DNA of 24,510 bases from JBMZCV01 sp049613665 (GTDB lineage Bacteria; Bacteroidota; Bacteroidia; Chitinophagales; UBA2359). The notes under the pieces were generated by a model that searched no databases, was not told where the DNA came from, and worked only from the letters and a program-made list of their open reading frames with translations. The stretch is taken from assembly GCA_049613665.1 (NCBI GenBank), contig JBMZCV010000063.1, positions 1-24,510 on the forward strand. Reading direction: 5' to 3'. Of the stretch, positions 8,018-16,193 are shown in pieces. Each line of letters starts with the position of its first letter. Position 1 is the first letter of the stretch. The translations under genes were made by a program, and so were the position numbers.

Positions 8018-8122
8018 TAAGTACCTAATCAAAATTAATGGTACATTTTGTGCAGGCTAACACCTTGATTTTCAATATGTTAGCACAAAGCAGAGTGTAT
8101 AATAAATAGTGCTTGGCACTTA
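8018..8122 (-). repeat. Interspersed palindromic element, copy B (105 bp)
   Basis: Read on the minus strand it begins TAAGTGCCAAGCACTATTTA and ends GGTACTTA, matching copy A. The central 29-bp palindrome is at 8056-8084. It occupies part of the 348-base intergenic region between the divergent scoA and Rid-family genes (7992-8339). In the rest of that region I see only AT-rich sequence and no firm promoter match. Confidence 0.8.
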
Positions 8123-8339
8123 GCAAAAAAATTATATTTTGCTATTTTATACAATATGTTTATTTATTTCTTGAATTGCCAAAATAATTGTTTTTAATCA
8201 GAAAACAAAAATCAAGTTTGAAATAAAAGCATTTTCATTAAAAAAAACAGCTAAATGGCCGTACATTTGAAACAAAAATCTCTTTTCTACATCGTAAATT
8301 TATTCTTCTATAAAAATATCTCCTAATTTTTCAGAAAAT

Positions 8340-8768
8340 ATGAAACAACAAAATAGCATTACAACCAACAAAGCCCCCAAAGCGGTAGGCTTATATCCAC
8401 ATGCAAAGCGAGCAGGCGACCTATTATTTTTATCAGGTATTGGCCCACGAAACCCCAAAGATGGTGTAAGTATTGCTGGTTTGAAATTGGATAAAAATGG
8501 AAATTTTCTTGAATTTGACTTTGCGGCACAATGCCATGCTGTTTTTCAGAATGTGAGAGCCGTATTAGAAGCTTCGGGAGCAAAATGGGAAAATCTAATA
8601 GACGTGACTGTTTTTTTGGTAGAAATGAAACGAGACTTTCAAACTTATAATCGCATTTATGCCGAATATTTTAGCGATAATCAGCCATGTCGTACAACTG
8701 TGGAGGTAAAAAGCTTGCCTACACCTATTGCCATAGAGGTAAAAGGTATTGCTTATTTAGGCAAATAA
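8340..8768 (+). CDS. Rid-family (YjgF/YER057c/UK114) deaminase, 2-aminomuconate-deaminase-like
   Basis: A 142-residue protein of the Rid superfamily, trimeric cytosolic enzymes that hydrolyse reactive imines and enamines. Marks are VGLYPHAKRAGDLLFLSGIGPRNP near the N-terminus, CHAVFQNVRAVLEASGAKWENLIDVTVFL in the middle, and the conserved arginine in PCRTTVEVKSLPTPIAIEV. The YPHA/GIGPR version of the N-terminal motif and the extra residues before AAQC resemble 2-aminomuconate deaminases of tryptophan/kynurenine breakdown more than canonical RidA. No other kynurenine-pathway genes are adjacent, so the substrate is uncertain. It ends at a strong bidirectional terminator facing the next gene. 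Confidence 0.88.
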   Translation: MKQQNSITTNKAPKAVGLYPHAKRAGDLLFLSGIGPRNPKDGVSIAGLKLDKNGNFLEFDFAAQCHAVFQNVRAVLEASGAKWENLIDVTVFLVEMKRDFQTYNRIYAEYFSDNQPCRTTVEVKSLPTPIAIEVKGIAYLGK

Positions 8769-8800
8769 AAACTTTTTTAGTCTGGAACACATTTTATTAA

Positions 8801-8856
8801 AAAAAGTGACAAGTCGTAATTTTATAAACTGATAAAATTACGACTTGTCACTTTTT
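8801..8856. terminator. Bidirectional terminator with a 25-bp perfect stem
   Basis: Bases 8801-8825 and 8832-8856 are perfect inverted copies over 25 bp around a six-base loop (AAACTG), with A-run and T-run ends. It lies between the convergent Rid-family gene and the transglutaminase-like gene and serves both. Confidence 0.9.
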
Positions 8857-8867
8857 GCAATTATTTT

Positions 8868-10091
8868 TTAATTTTGAAGACCTTTGTTCAAAATCGTATA
8901 AGCTTTAGGGTCAAGACCAAGCGGATATTCTCCTGGTCGCAAATGATTGCCTGGCCCTGTTGGGTCGCAAATCGTATAATTTTTACCATCATATTCAATT
9001 GGATTTCCACACACTTTTTCCAATTCTACGGCAGTAGTAGCATGTTCTGGATAATCTAAGAGCAAAACATCAATATCTAACAATTGGTCGACTAAATAGT
9101 TGAAAAGAATAGACCTATCTTCACAATCCGAAAAGTTATAATACAAGGTTTCTTCCGCACAAAATGTCAAGTTGCTAATGCCATAACCTTGTTGGTCGGT
9201 TTTATATTTCATAGCTTGTCTTGTGAAACTTAGCAAAAATCGCACCGCTTCATATTTGTTTTTACCTTTGATATACTCGCCTAGTTGCTTGAGCAAGGTG
9301 TTGCTAGCCTCATTCGACAAAGGTATTGATGCGTGGTCTTGTATAGTGAGTTCGGGATAATTGTGCATCAGTTGAATGATAGTCAAATTTATATCAATAT
9401 CAACCGTATAAAGCTCGTTTTCGTGAATAAAAGCCAATTCACGAGTAATAATTTCTGGCTTTCCCAAACTTGGCAGCTTTTCCATTTTGAAAGAAAAGTC
9501 TCGGCCATGTGGATTCGTGATATTGCAAGTATGAAAAACAGCAACACCATAATTTACTTTTTTATATTTTTCGCCCTGATAAAAATTGGGTTTTTCATAA
9601 GAAGTAATATCTACAAAATAACCATTATCATATTCTCTAACAGGAATATCATAAACAACATCTTTTGTAAATACCGATAAAATAATTTCGTCATTCAGAT
9701 AATTGAGTTGTGCTTTATAGCCTGTTTTATTCAGCATAAACCAACAAAACAAAATGCGATATGACTCCGTTTTATCTTTAAACATAGCTTCGCTACATTG
9801 CTTGACTAGCAAATAATATAGCCAATCATTCAATTCAAGCTTTTCTTTATAGTAAAAAAGCTTGCCTAAAATAATGTGATAGCTGGTCTGATTCAAAGTA
9901 TAATCAAATTTTTTAAATACTTCTTCAGATACATTTTTATCAAGATATATATTTTCCATCGCCACATCGTATTCAAGGGTTAACATGGCTGAATAAAAAT
10001 TAATCTCAACGGATTTTTTAATAGCATAAGCTTTTGTACTCAACAAAGTGGTGCAAAGTAGTCCTATGACAGTTAAGTAAACACTTCTCAT
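8868..10091 (-). CDS. Secreted transglutaminase-like protein
   Basis: I set the start at the ATG at 10089-10091 because it begins a clear signal peptide (MRSVYLTVIGLLCTTLLS then TKAYA). An upstream ATG at 10160 would put 23 polar residues before it. The 407-residue product has a poorly recognisable N-terminal two thirds and a C-terminal domain with a transglutaminase/papain-like triad: Cys323 in SDCEDRS, His350 in YPEHATTAVE and Asp376 in TICDPTG. In this order and spacing the residues match the cysteine protease-like transglutaminase fold common in Bacteroidota secreted proteins. Whether it crosslinks, hydrolyses peptides or deamidates cannot be told. It is a single-gene unit: terminator downstream, repeat C just upstream. 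Confidence 0.75.
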   Translation of the reverse strand: MRSVYLTVIGLLCTTLLSTKAYAIKKSVEINFYSAMLTLEYDVAMENIYLDKNVSEEVFKKFDYTLNQTSYHIILGKLFYYKEKLELNDWLYYLLVKQCSEAMFKDKTESYRILFCWFMLNKTGYKAQLNYLNDEIILSVFTKDVVYDIPVREYDNGYFVDITSYEKPNFYQGEKYKKVNYGVAVFHTCNITNPHGRDFSFKMEKLPSLGKPEIITRELAFIHENELYTVDIDINLTIIQLMHNYPELTIQDHASIPLSNEASNTLLKQLGEYIKGKNKYEAVRFLLSFTRQAMKYKTDQQGYGISNLTFCAEETLYYNFSDCEDRSILFNYLVDQLLDIDVLLLDYPEHATTAVELEKVCGNPIEYDGKNYTICDPTGPGNHLRPGEYPLGLDPKAYTILNKGLQN

Positions 10092-10150
10092 ATAGTTTAC
10101 TTTATTTGTTTTTGAATGTAAAAAAAAGGTGTGTTGTTTGAATGTAAAAC

Positions 10151-10230
10151 TAAGTGCCAATTTTGTGCTAACATATTGAAAATCAATGTGTTAGTATTGT
10201 CAGAATTTGTAAAATTAAGTGCTATTGACT
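10151..10230 (+). repeat. Interspersed palindromic element, copy C (shortened)
   Basis: It starts CTAAGTGCCAA and keeps the 29-bp centre at 10167-10195 (GCTAACATATTGAAAATCAA then TGTGTTAGT), but about 25 bases between the left end and the centre are missing. The right end is not canonical: a second TTAAGTGCTATT follows at about 10214, as if another copy had been joined. The rest of the gap up to 10466 is very AT-rich. A 73-codon minus-strand reading frame there (10222-10443) has no recognisable features. Confidence 0.6.
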
Positions 10231-10466
10231 ATTTGTAGTTTTTGCTAATGTATAAAAAAAATAGCATTTATCAAAATTAACAATATTATAATTAACACTA
10301 AAGTTTAACTTATTGTCTATATTTGAGGTATATTTTCTACCAAACAAATAACAATAAAATTTTATGTTTTTTTGAACAATATTTAAAGCATCAAAAGCTT
10401 GCATATTGCATATATCTGTAATTAAAGACGCTTTCTTTTTCAAAAAGTTACAAATAGCATGCTGTT

Positions 10467-12035
10467 TTAATCACTAAAAATTATATTTTTAAGTTTTTTC
10501 TTGGTAACTTTTCCTAAAACATTGCGTGGCAACGATTGTAAAAAATGCCATTTTCGAGGAACTTTATAATCTGCTAATCTTTTTTTAGTCCATTTCTTAA
10601 TTTCTGCTATTTCTTTAATTTTAGCATCATTTGGCATTATTTCTTCCGATTTTAAAACCAAAAAGGCTGCAATTATTTCTCCCCATTTTTCATCTGCTAT
10701 ACCAACTATGGCACATTCTTTGATTATTGTATGTTGTCGCAATACCTCCTCAATTTCTAGTGCCGATATTTTGTATGCTCCAGATTTGATAATATCTACC
10801 GAGCGACGGCCTATGATTCGGAACAAACCATTTTCGTTTTTTTCAACAATGTCGCCTGTGCAAAACCAAGTATCTCGAAAAGCTGCTGTTGTTTCTTTTG
10901 GCCGTTGCCAATATTCCAAAAACACATTATCGCCTTTTACCAATAACTCACCTTGTTGATTTCCTTGTTTATCTTTCTCAGCCTCATTTCCTTGCTCATC
11001 AACGATTTTTGTTGCTACTTTTGGCAATGGATAACCAACGCTTCCAGCTATTCTTTTGCCTTCATACAAGTTGGAAAGTGCCATGCCTATTTCTGTCATT
11101 CCATAACGTTCCAATAAAACATGCCCACTTATTTCTTGCCATTTTTCGAGCGTACTTACTGGCAAAGCCGCTGACCCCGAAACCATCAAACGTATTTTTT
11201 GACAAGCTATGTTATATTCTTTCTGTTCTTTTGTTGTTGCTTGTTCATAATATTCTATCAAAAAACTATAAATCGTTGGAACGGCCATAAAAAGTGTGAT
11301 AGGATATTTTGCAAAACAATTCCAAACTACTTTTGCGTTAAATTTTGGCAAAAAATGACAAGTAGCACCGCTATACAAAGCACAACACAACTTGTTGATA
11401 ATGCCATGTGTATGATGCAAAGGTAAAATGTGCAAAATATAATCGTTACTTTGCCATTTCCAAGCATCAACAAGACAAAGTGTTTGCGATTCGATATTGA
11501 AATGAGTACTCACAACACCCTTTGGCTTTCCTGTTGTGCCGCTTGTGTAAAGCATCATTGCACGGCGTTTTTTTGCAATTTTTGGCAAATTTAAAATAAG
11601 TGTATTTACCTTTTTTTCGTTTTTTATTTTTGTTAAAATATCTTTAGTATTTAGCAAAAAAACATTGTTATCTTTTGCTAAATCTTTTCCTTTTTCCAAA
11701 AAATCATGATGGCAAACCAATATTTTTGCATTGCTATCTTTAATCACATAATCTAGTTCGGCTAAAGGATGCAAAGTGCATAAAGGAACAGCGATGCCTC
11801 CTGCTTGCCAGATTGCCCATTGTGTTATGACATACTCAAAACTTGGTGGACACAAAAAAGCTATACATGCTTCATTTAAGTCATATGCAAGCTTTAACTT
11901 ACTTTTTAACAACAATATTTGAGCCATCTTTTTAGAATATTCATACAATTCGTTATATGAATGCTTGCCAAATTGGTCAATTATAGCCGTTTTTGACGAA
12001 AAAATTGGTGCTTTTTCTATGATTGCTAAAGACAT
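10467..12035 (-). CDS. Acyl-CoA synthetase, ACSF3/MatB-like (malonyl-CoA synthetase type)
   Basis: A 522-residue ANL-superfamily enzyme that would activate a carboxylate through an acyl-adenylate and load it on CoA. It shows the P-loop YTSGTTGKPKG (about residues 163-173), the A5 motif LLERYGMTEIGMALSNLYEG, the A7 motif WFCTGDIVEKNENGLFRIIGR, SVDIIKSGAYKISALEIEE and the C-terminal catalytic lysine region RNVLGKVTKKKLK. The stretch RYGMTEIGMALS and the motif GSVGYPLP are close to mammalian ACSF3 and bacterial MatB, which use malonate or methylmalonate. It starts 9 bases after the stop of the upstream diiron-type enzyme, so the two are co-transcribed and may act on one pathway. The exact acid is an inference. 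Confidence 0.82.
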   Translation of the reverse strand: MSLAIIEKAPIFSSKTAIIDQFGKHSYNELYEYSKKMAQILLLKSKLKLAYDLNEACIAFLCPPSFEYVITQWAIWQAGGIAVPLCTLHPLAELDYVIKDSNAKILVCHHDFLEKGKDLAKDNNVFLLNTKDILTKIKNEKKVNTLILNLPKIAKKRRAMMLYTSGTTGKPKGVVSTHFNIESQTLCLVDAWKWQSNDYILHILPLHHTHGIINKLCCALYSGATCHFLPKFNAKVVWNCFAKYPITLFMAVPTIYSFLIEYYEQATTKEQKEYNIACQKIRLMVSGSAALPVSTLEKWQEISGHVLLERYGMTEIGMALSNLYEGKRIAGSVGYPLPKVATKIVDEQGNEAEKDKQGNQQGELLVKGDNVFLEYWQRPKETTAAFRDTWFCTGDIVEKNENGLFRIIGRRSVDIIKSGAYKISALEIEEVLRQHTIIKECAIVGIADEKWGEIIAAFLVLKSEEIMPNDAKIKEIAEIKKWTKKRLADYKVPRKWHFLQSLPRNVLGKVTKKKLKNIIFSD

Positions 12036-12044
12036 TTTAATATT

Positions 12045-12734
12045 TTATTTTTTTGTTAAATTTAAATTTTCTTCCAAACCATTCCAAAAAAGCAATTCTA
12101 ATTCAACTGCTTGTTTTGCACCTCTTGTGATAAGTCTTTGATTTTCAAGATTTTCAATATAAGGAATTAATACATTCATCATATCTGAATAATGATTTTC
12201 GTCTAGCGAAATATGTACTGTCCAAAACAACATATTGGTTTCATTTAAAAAATCGTATTTTAACAAACCATCTGCAATTTTTTGATACTCTTCTGACGTA
12301 AAAAATTCTGTTCCTGGCCCCAAAGCTCCTAAACTTTCTAAAAAATGTGTTTGTTGACATATTTTTAGCAAATTTTCTACACAAAATTTTGTGCTATCCA
12401 AAGCTTTTATAGTAGATAAGTTGCCTATATTTAATTCTAAAGCTTTTGCAAAATTTTGGTACAAAGTCCGATGAGATTTTTTGATATTGCCTTCACCATG
12501 CTCTTCCCACAAGTTTTCGATAATAGGAAAACGAGCGGTATCATCTGGAATATTGGCGGCTGTTGCGGCCAAAAATCTAGGAAAATGAAAGCAATAAATC
12601 GCATATTGTTCGGCAAAAACTTGTAGTTGTTTTAAGCTTAAACTAGCGGTTGCAATTCGCTCAAGAAATGGATGATTCAAGATTTTTTGAATATCTGTTT
12701 CTAAATCTGTTTCTAATGTTTTAAAAAAGGTCAT
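12045..12734 (-). CDS. Iron-containing redox enzyme of the CADD/heme-oxygenase-like diiron (HDO) family
   Basis: A 229-residue all-helical protein of the TenA/PqqC/CADD fold. Candidate metal ligands are in the right places: ENLWEEHGEGN (Glu77/Glu78/Glu81), His88 in KKSH, Glu143 in GTEFFTSEE, and H174-x3-D178-x2-H181 in HISLDENHY, the spacing seen in CADD and SznF-type diiron enzymes. These enzymes use O2 for N-oxygenation, decarboxylative alkene formation or self-sacrificing pABA synthesis; the reaction here is unknown. The tight pairing with an acyl-CoA synthetase gene 9 bases downstream suggests a carboxylate or acyl-CoA substrate. A -7 box 108 bases upstream suggests that this pair has its own promoter, separate from the permease gene before it. 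Confidence 0.75.
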   Translation of the reverse strand: MTFFKTLETDLETDIQKILNHPFLERIATASLSLKQLQVFAEQYAIYCFHFPRFLAATAANIPDDTARFPIIENLWEEHGEGNIKKSHRTLYQNFAKALELNIGNLSTIKALDSTKFCVENLLKICQQTHFLESLGALGPGTEFFTSEEYQKIADGLLKYDFLNETNMLFWTVHISLDENHYSDMMNVLIPYIENLENQRLITRGAKQAVELELLFWNGLEENLNLTKK

Positions 12735-12841
12735 TAATTTTTAAATTTAAAGTCTTGTTTTATGTATCTGTATTATTTTTCATACATAAAAAGCATTTTT
12801 TAGCGTTATTTTGATTTTTTTCGTTTCAAAACTTTGAAAAA

Positions 12842-12849
12842 CAAAGTTA
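12842..12849 (-). promoter_or_regulatory. Candidate Bacteroidota -7 box for the diiron enzyme/synthetase pair
   Basis: On the minus strand these bases read TAACTTTG, an exact match to TAnnTTTG, 108 bases upstream of the ATG at 12734 and just after the permease stop. No convincing -33 TTG is present. Confidence 0.45.
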
Positions 12850-12878
12850 TCTTAAATACAGAAGTATTTTGAATTATA

Positions 12879-13925
12879 TTACTTTCTTGCTTTTTTTAGA
12901 TACTCATAAGCTTTATAGGCAACAATTATCAAAAAATAAATATGAAAAACAACAATTGTATTTCCAAAAAGATAGCTTAATATTGGCATTTCTTCGATGG
13001 TAAATTGAGTAGTAAATTCATTTAAAAAAAGAAAAGCATAAATTGCTATTCCAGCCCAAAATAATACTTGATAAATGTAATTTAGAATAGCTTTTTTTAC
13101 ACTTCCATTATCTTGTTTGTCTTTATCGCCTTGATATTTGAAAGCAAAGAATTTTTTATCTAAATAAATAAATAATTTATCTTGTAAAAAGCCAATAATA
13201 ATAATAATAATCAGCAAAGCAAATACCTTATCGACTCTCCCCTGTCGCTCGCCAACTCTCCAAATAGCTGCTCCAATTCCACCTTGATTTCCAAGCGATT
13301 CGGCCACAATAATATACGTCCATGATATGGCAGTTAGAACACGCACATCATCAGAAAGTCTAGAAAAAACAGAAGGTGCATAAACTGTTTTTATAGTTTG
13401 CCACTTGTTAGCTCCTAATGTATAAACTGTTTTCAAATATACATCATTTACCTCATCTATTCGTTGCACAATAACAGGAAGTAAATAAATTAGAATACCA
13501 AAAGCCAAAAAATGAACTTTCATACCTGTTCCCAACCCAAACCAAATAATGAACAGCCCTGTTACGGCAGTAAGTGGCACAAAACGAAAGGCATCGACAG
13601 AACGATGAAATGAGCCTCGAAACAAGGGAATGAGACCAATGAGAAAACCGACAGGCAAAGCAATGAGCATAGCTTCGGTGTAACCTGCCAAATTGAGACC
13701 AATAGACCGACAGACATTGAAAATCAATTTATTGTCGTAATACAATTCGGGATAGGCGAGTAAAACAGCAAAAGGCGTTGGCAAAATAGCTGGTCGTACA
13801 AGCGGGTTTTCGCCTACTGTTAAAACAAACCAAATAAATAATAGAAAAAGAAAGCCTCCAATTTCAAGCCATAAACGTTGCTGTGATGTTAGTGGCCCTC
13901 GCAATTTGAATAAAGATGCAAGCAT
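12879..13925 (-). CDS. NitT/TauT-type ABC transporter permease with an extra C-terminal membrane segment
   Basis: I chose the ATG at 13923-13925 (MLASLFKLRG, 348 residues); a GTG 13 codons upstream is possible. The first 270 residues form a binding-protein-dependent permease of the SsuC/TauC/NrtB type. There are about six membrane helices, the sequence GLGTGMKVHFLAFGILIYLLPVI, the EAA-loop region TLGANKWQTIKTVYAPS and the downstream SLGNQGGIGAAIW. About 75 added residues carry one or two further helices (YIYQVLFWAGIAIYAFLFLN and NTIVVFHIYFLIIVAY), which is not standard. No ATPase of this family is in the window. Upstream lies the OmpA-fused binding protein, the natural partner. The solute is unknown. 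Confidence 0.85.
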   Translation of the reverse strand: MLASLFKLRGPLTSQQRLWLEIGGFLFLLFIWFVLTVGENPLVRPAILPTPFAVLLAYPELYYDNKLIFNVCRSIGLNLAGYTEAMLIALPVGFLIGLIPLFRGSFHRSVDAFRFVPLTAVTGLFIIWFGLGTGMKVHFLAFGILIYLLPVIVQRIDEVNDVYLKTVYTLGANKWQTIKTVYAPSVFSRLSDDVRVLTAISWTYIIVAESLGNQGGIGAAIWRVGERQGRVDKVFALLIIIIIIGFLQDKLFIYLDKKFFAFKYQGDKDKQDNGSVKKAILNYIYQVLFWAGIAIYAFLFLNEFTTQFTIEEMPILSYLFGNTIVVFHIYFLIIVAYKAYEYLKKARK

Positions 13926-14015
13926 AATATAACGATTTAGCTTTTGATAACCAAAGGCAACCACGACACATAATTTTGAGTATATGTTATGGCTGCCTTT
14001 CGTTTTTTAAATAAA

Positions 14016-14122
14016 TTAAGTACCAAGCACGATTTAATAATGCGGCAATTTGTGATGCTAACGCATTGATATTTAGTGTGTTAGTTTTCACAAATTGTAG
14101 CATAAATCTGTCTAGCTACTTA
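14016..14122 (+). repeat. Interspersed palindromic element, copy D (107 bp)
   Basis: It begins TTAAGTACCAAGCACGATTT and ends AGCTACTTA. The centre (14057-14085) is palindromic and the symmetry extends outward (AATTTGTGA against TCACAAATT), which would give a long hairpin. The last three bases, read on the minus strand, are the TAA stop codon of the binding protein-OmpA gene. It lies between that gene and the permease gene. Confidence 0.8.
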
Positions 14123-15712
14123 TTCTGCAATCAACAAAAATTCTGTACGTCTATTCTTCGACTTACAAGCATCATTCTGATTTTTTTCGCAACCTGCAAT
14201 TGGCTTATCTGGGCCATTTCCAAGCACGATAAAACGGTCTTTGTCCATACCATATTGTTGCTGTAAATATTGGGCAACTGACTGAGCACGTTTTTCAGAA
14301 AGTTTGATATTGGAGATTCTCGAACCCACATTATCTGTATTTCCTTCCACTCTAATTCTTGCATTTCCAAAAGCTTTCGCAATATCCGAAAACTGCACAT
14401 CAATCAAAGTTTTTGCATTTTCGCCTAGCACATATTTTCCTGTTGCAAAAGAAATGCTAATCGGTTTTGACGATAAAGCTGGTGCTGTTTTGGCAGCAGC
14501 TTTTGCTGGTTTAAAATCTTTTTGTCCTTCTGCCAAATGAATTCCGCCGTTTAGTTTTGCAGCACTTATAGCTCCAGGATAGGCAATAGTTCTCCAATTT
14601 GGATAGTTGGCTTTGGCGAATTTAAGCTTAACATACTCATCTCCCATTTTGCTATATAATTTTTCGGCTGTTACACCTTTATATTTCGGATTGCGGCCGA
14701 AAAAATCAAGATTATCGCCATGTGTGCAAAGACGCACCGTACTAATAGCTCCTAAAGCATCTTGTTCCGAAATGCCTGTTCCTTTAGCCATATATTTGGC
14801 AGCTTCTCGTTTTTTTGCTTCCGAGCTGTTGATTTCTGCCGCACCAATCATAAAACCTTCATAGAGTTTCGCAATTTTATCGGCATTTGCATCAACAAAT
14901 TTTTTCTTAGCAATGAAAACGTCAGCAATAATATGCGAAGCCTCACGAGTGCTCTGCAATACTTTGGCACCGGGAACTTCTCTAACGCAAATTTCGTCGT
15001 CTGGACTCCAAACTACTGCTGCATCTACTTTTCCACTTTTAAAAGCTGTTGCAGCATCAATTGCACTAGGCACTTCTATCACTTTCACATCTTTTAGCTC
15101 CAAGTTTGCAGCTTCCAACATCCATAGCAAAAATGTTTGTGAAGGAGTAGATGGTGTTACAGCTACGCTTTTGCCTTTCAAATCGTTGATACTATTGATA
15201 CCTCGCTTGCCAACAATAGCATCGCCACCTCTCGACCAATCGACCTGAAAAACAACTTGCGGATTGTGTGCTTGCAAACGTTCCATTTCGGTAGGCAAAG
15301 CATCAACCGTTGTTCCGATAAGATGCACTTCGTCGGCAATCCATGCTTGACGAGAAGCATCAAAATCGTCTAATAAAACAAAATCTACATCTAATCCATA
15401 GTCTTTCGTGAAACGAGATTGAGGGTTGTGTTTAAATCCTTTGTTGAAATATTCGCCACCTGCATAGCCTCCCCAAGTAAAAACTTGCACTTTCAATACA
15501 TCATCACTAGATGACGATGAGTTTTTATTTGCACTAGCTTTGCTATTCAAAGAATTTTGACTATCATTATTTTTTATTGTTCCTTTTTCTCCAATTCCTC
15601 CATTTTGCGTAAAGTCAGTCATATTGGCCAAATAATATAAGCCTCCACCAATAATTCCGACAATAATGAGGGTAATTAATAGTTTAGAAAATCCTGTAAG
15701 TTGTGATGCCAT
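14120..15712 (-). CDS. Membrane-anchored ABC substrate-binding protein fused to an OmpA peptidoglycan-binding domain
   Basis: A 530-residue protein with three parts. An N-terminal uncleaved-looking helix (LLITLIIVGIIGGGLYYLA) should anchor it in the inner membrane. After a Ser/Asn-rich linker, residues about 73-395 form a NitT/TauT-like substrate-binding domain (VFTWGGYAGGEYFNKGF, VAVTPSTPSQTFLLWMLEAA, KSGKVDAAVVWSPDD). Residues about 415-530 form an OmpA-C domain (VEGNTDNVGSRISNIKLSEK, then KNRRTEFLL), including the Asp and Arg positions that hold diaminopimelate in peptidoglycan. The protein could bridge inner membrane and cell wall while sensing a ligand. The transcribed order is this gene, then the permease 194 bases on. 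Its stop codon lies in the end of repeat copy D. Similar fusions are known in annotated genomes, but I know of no tested function. Confidence 0.85.
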   Translation of the reverse strand: MASQLTGFSKLLITLIIVGIIGGGLYYLANMTDFTQNGGIGEKGTIKNNDSQNSLNSKASANKNSSSSSDDVLKVQVFTWGGYAGGEYFNKGFKHNPQSRFTKDYGLDVDFVLLDDFDASRQAWIADEVHLIGTTVDALPTEMERLQAHNPQVVFQVDWSRGGDAIVGKRGINSINDLKGKSVAVTPSTPSQTFLLWMLEAANLELKDVKVIEVPSAIDAATAFKSGKVDAAVVWSPDDEICVREVPGAKVLQSTREASHIIADVFIAKKKFVDANADKIAKLYEGFMIGAAEINSSEAKKREAAKYMAKGTGISEQDALGAISTVRLCTHGDNLDFFGRNPKYKGVTAEKLYSKMGDEYVKLKFAKANYPNWRTIAYPGAISAAKLNGGIHLAEGQKDFKPAKAAAKTAPALSSKPISISFATGKYVLGENAKTLIDVQFSDIAKAFGNARIRVEGNTDNVGSRISNIKLSEKRAQSVAQYLQQQYGMDKDRFIVLGNGPDKPIAGCEKNQNDACKSKNRRTEFLLIAE

Positions 15713-15788
15713 TTTATTTAATGAATTTAAAAAGTTAAGAATATTATTACACTGTAAACTAAGTTTATTTAAAGTTAAAACAGTCTAT

Positions 15789-15897
15789 TTAAGTAGTCGT
15801 TCAGAAGTTTTTGGGCATTTCAGAACAAGCTAACACCTTGATTGTCAATGCGTTAGCCACTAAACGAATGCTTTATTAAATAGTACTTGGTACTTAA
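15789..15897 (-). repeat. Interspersed palindromic element, copy E (about 107-109 bp)
   Basis: On the minus strand it starts TTAAGTACCAAGTACTATTT and ends GACTACTTAA, with the 29-bp centre at 15829-15857. It lies 77 bases upstream of the binding protein-OmpA start. Bases 15900-15935 downstream look like a decayed further half (TCAATATATTAGC). Together with the hairpin at 16194-16255 these fill most of the 562-base gap 15713-16274; I see no gene there. Confidence 0.8.
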
Positions 15898-16193
15898 AAT
15901 TTCTAATGGGTTAAAAAATCAATATATTAGCTTCTGAACAGCTATTCTCGCTTTGAAATAAAAAAAATATTTGCTTGTTTTTCTGTGTCAGCAATTAGTT
16001 TTTAAGGCCTTTTTTTATCAAAAGTTTAAACATATTATTTTTCTTGGGCTAAGAAGGAGACCAACATTTCCTATTTTTATGGCCTTTTGGACTGAAAAAT
16101 AGTATATTTCCCCTATCAAAAAAAGCTTTCTTTTGTTAAACCGAGAATAGCTGCTTTTGAAATTAGATATTTTATTTTTTTGACTAAAATGAA

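Noticed and set aside
10092..10160. Upstream ATG start for the transglutaminase-like protein
   Set aside because: It would place 23 residues before an otherwise typical signal peptide and reaches into repeat copy C.
10222..10443. 73-codon minus-strand reading frame after the acyl-CoA synthetase
   Set aside because: Very AT-rich, no recognisable domain or signal, and its end lies in an interspersed repeat copy. It is more likely chance.
13926..13964. GTG start 13 codons upstream for the permease
   Set aside because: The ATG at 13923-13925 gives a typical permease N-terminus. The extra residues add nothing recognisable and GTG starts are uncommon here.
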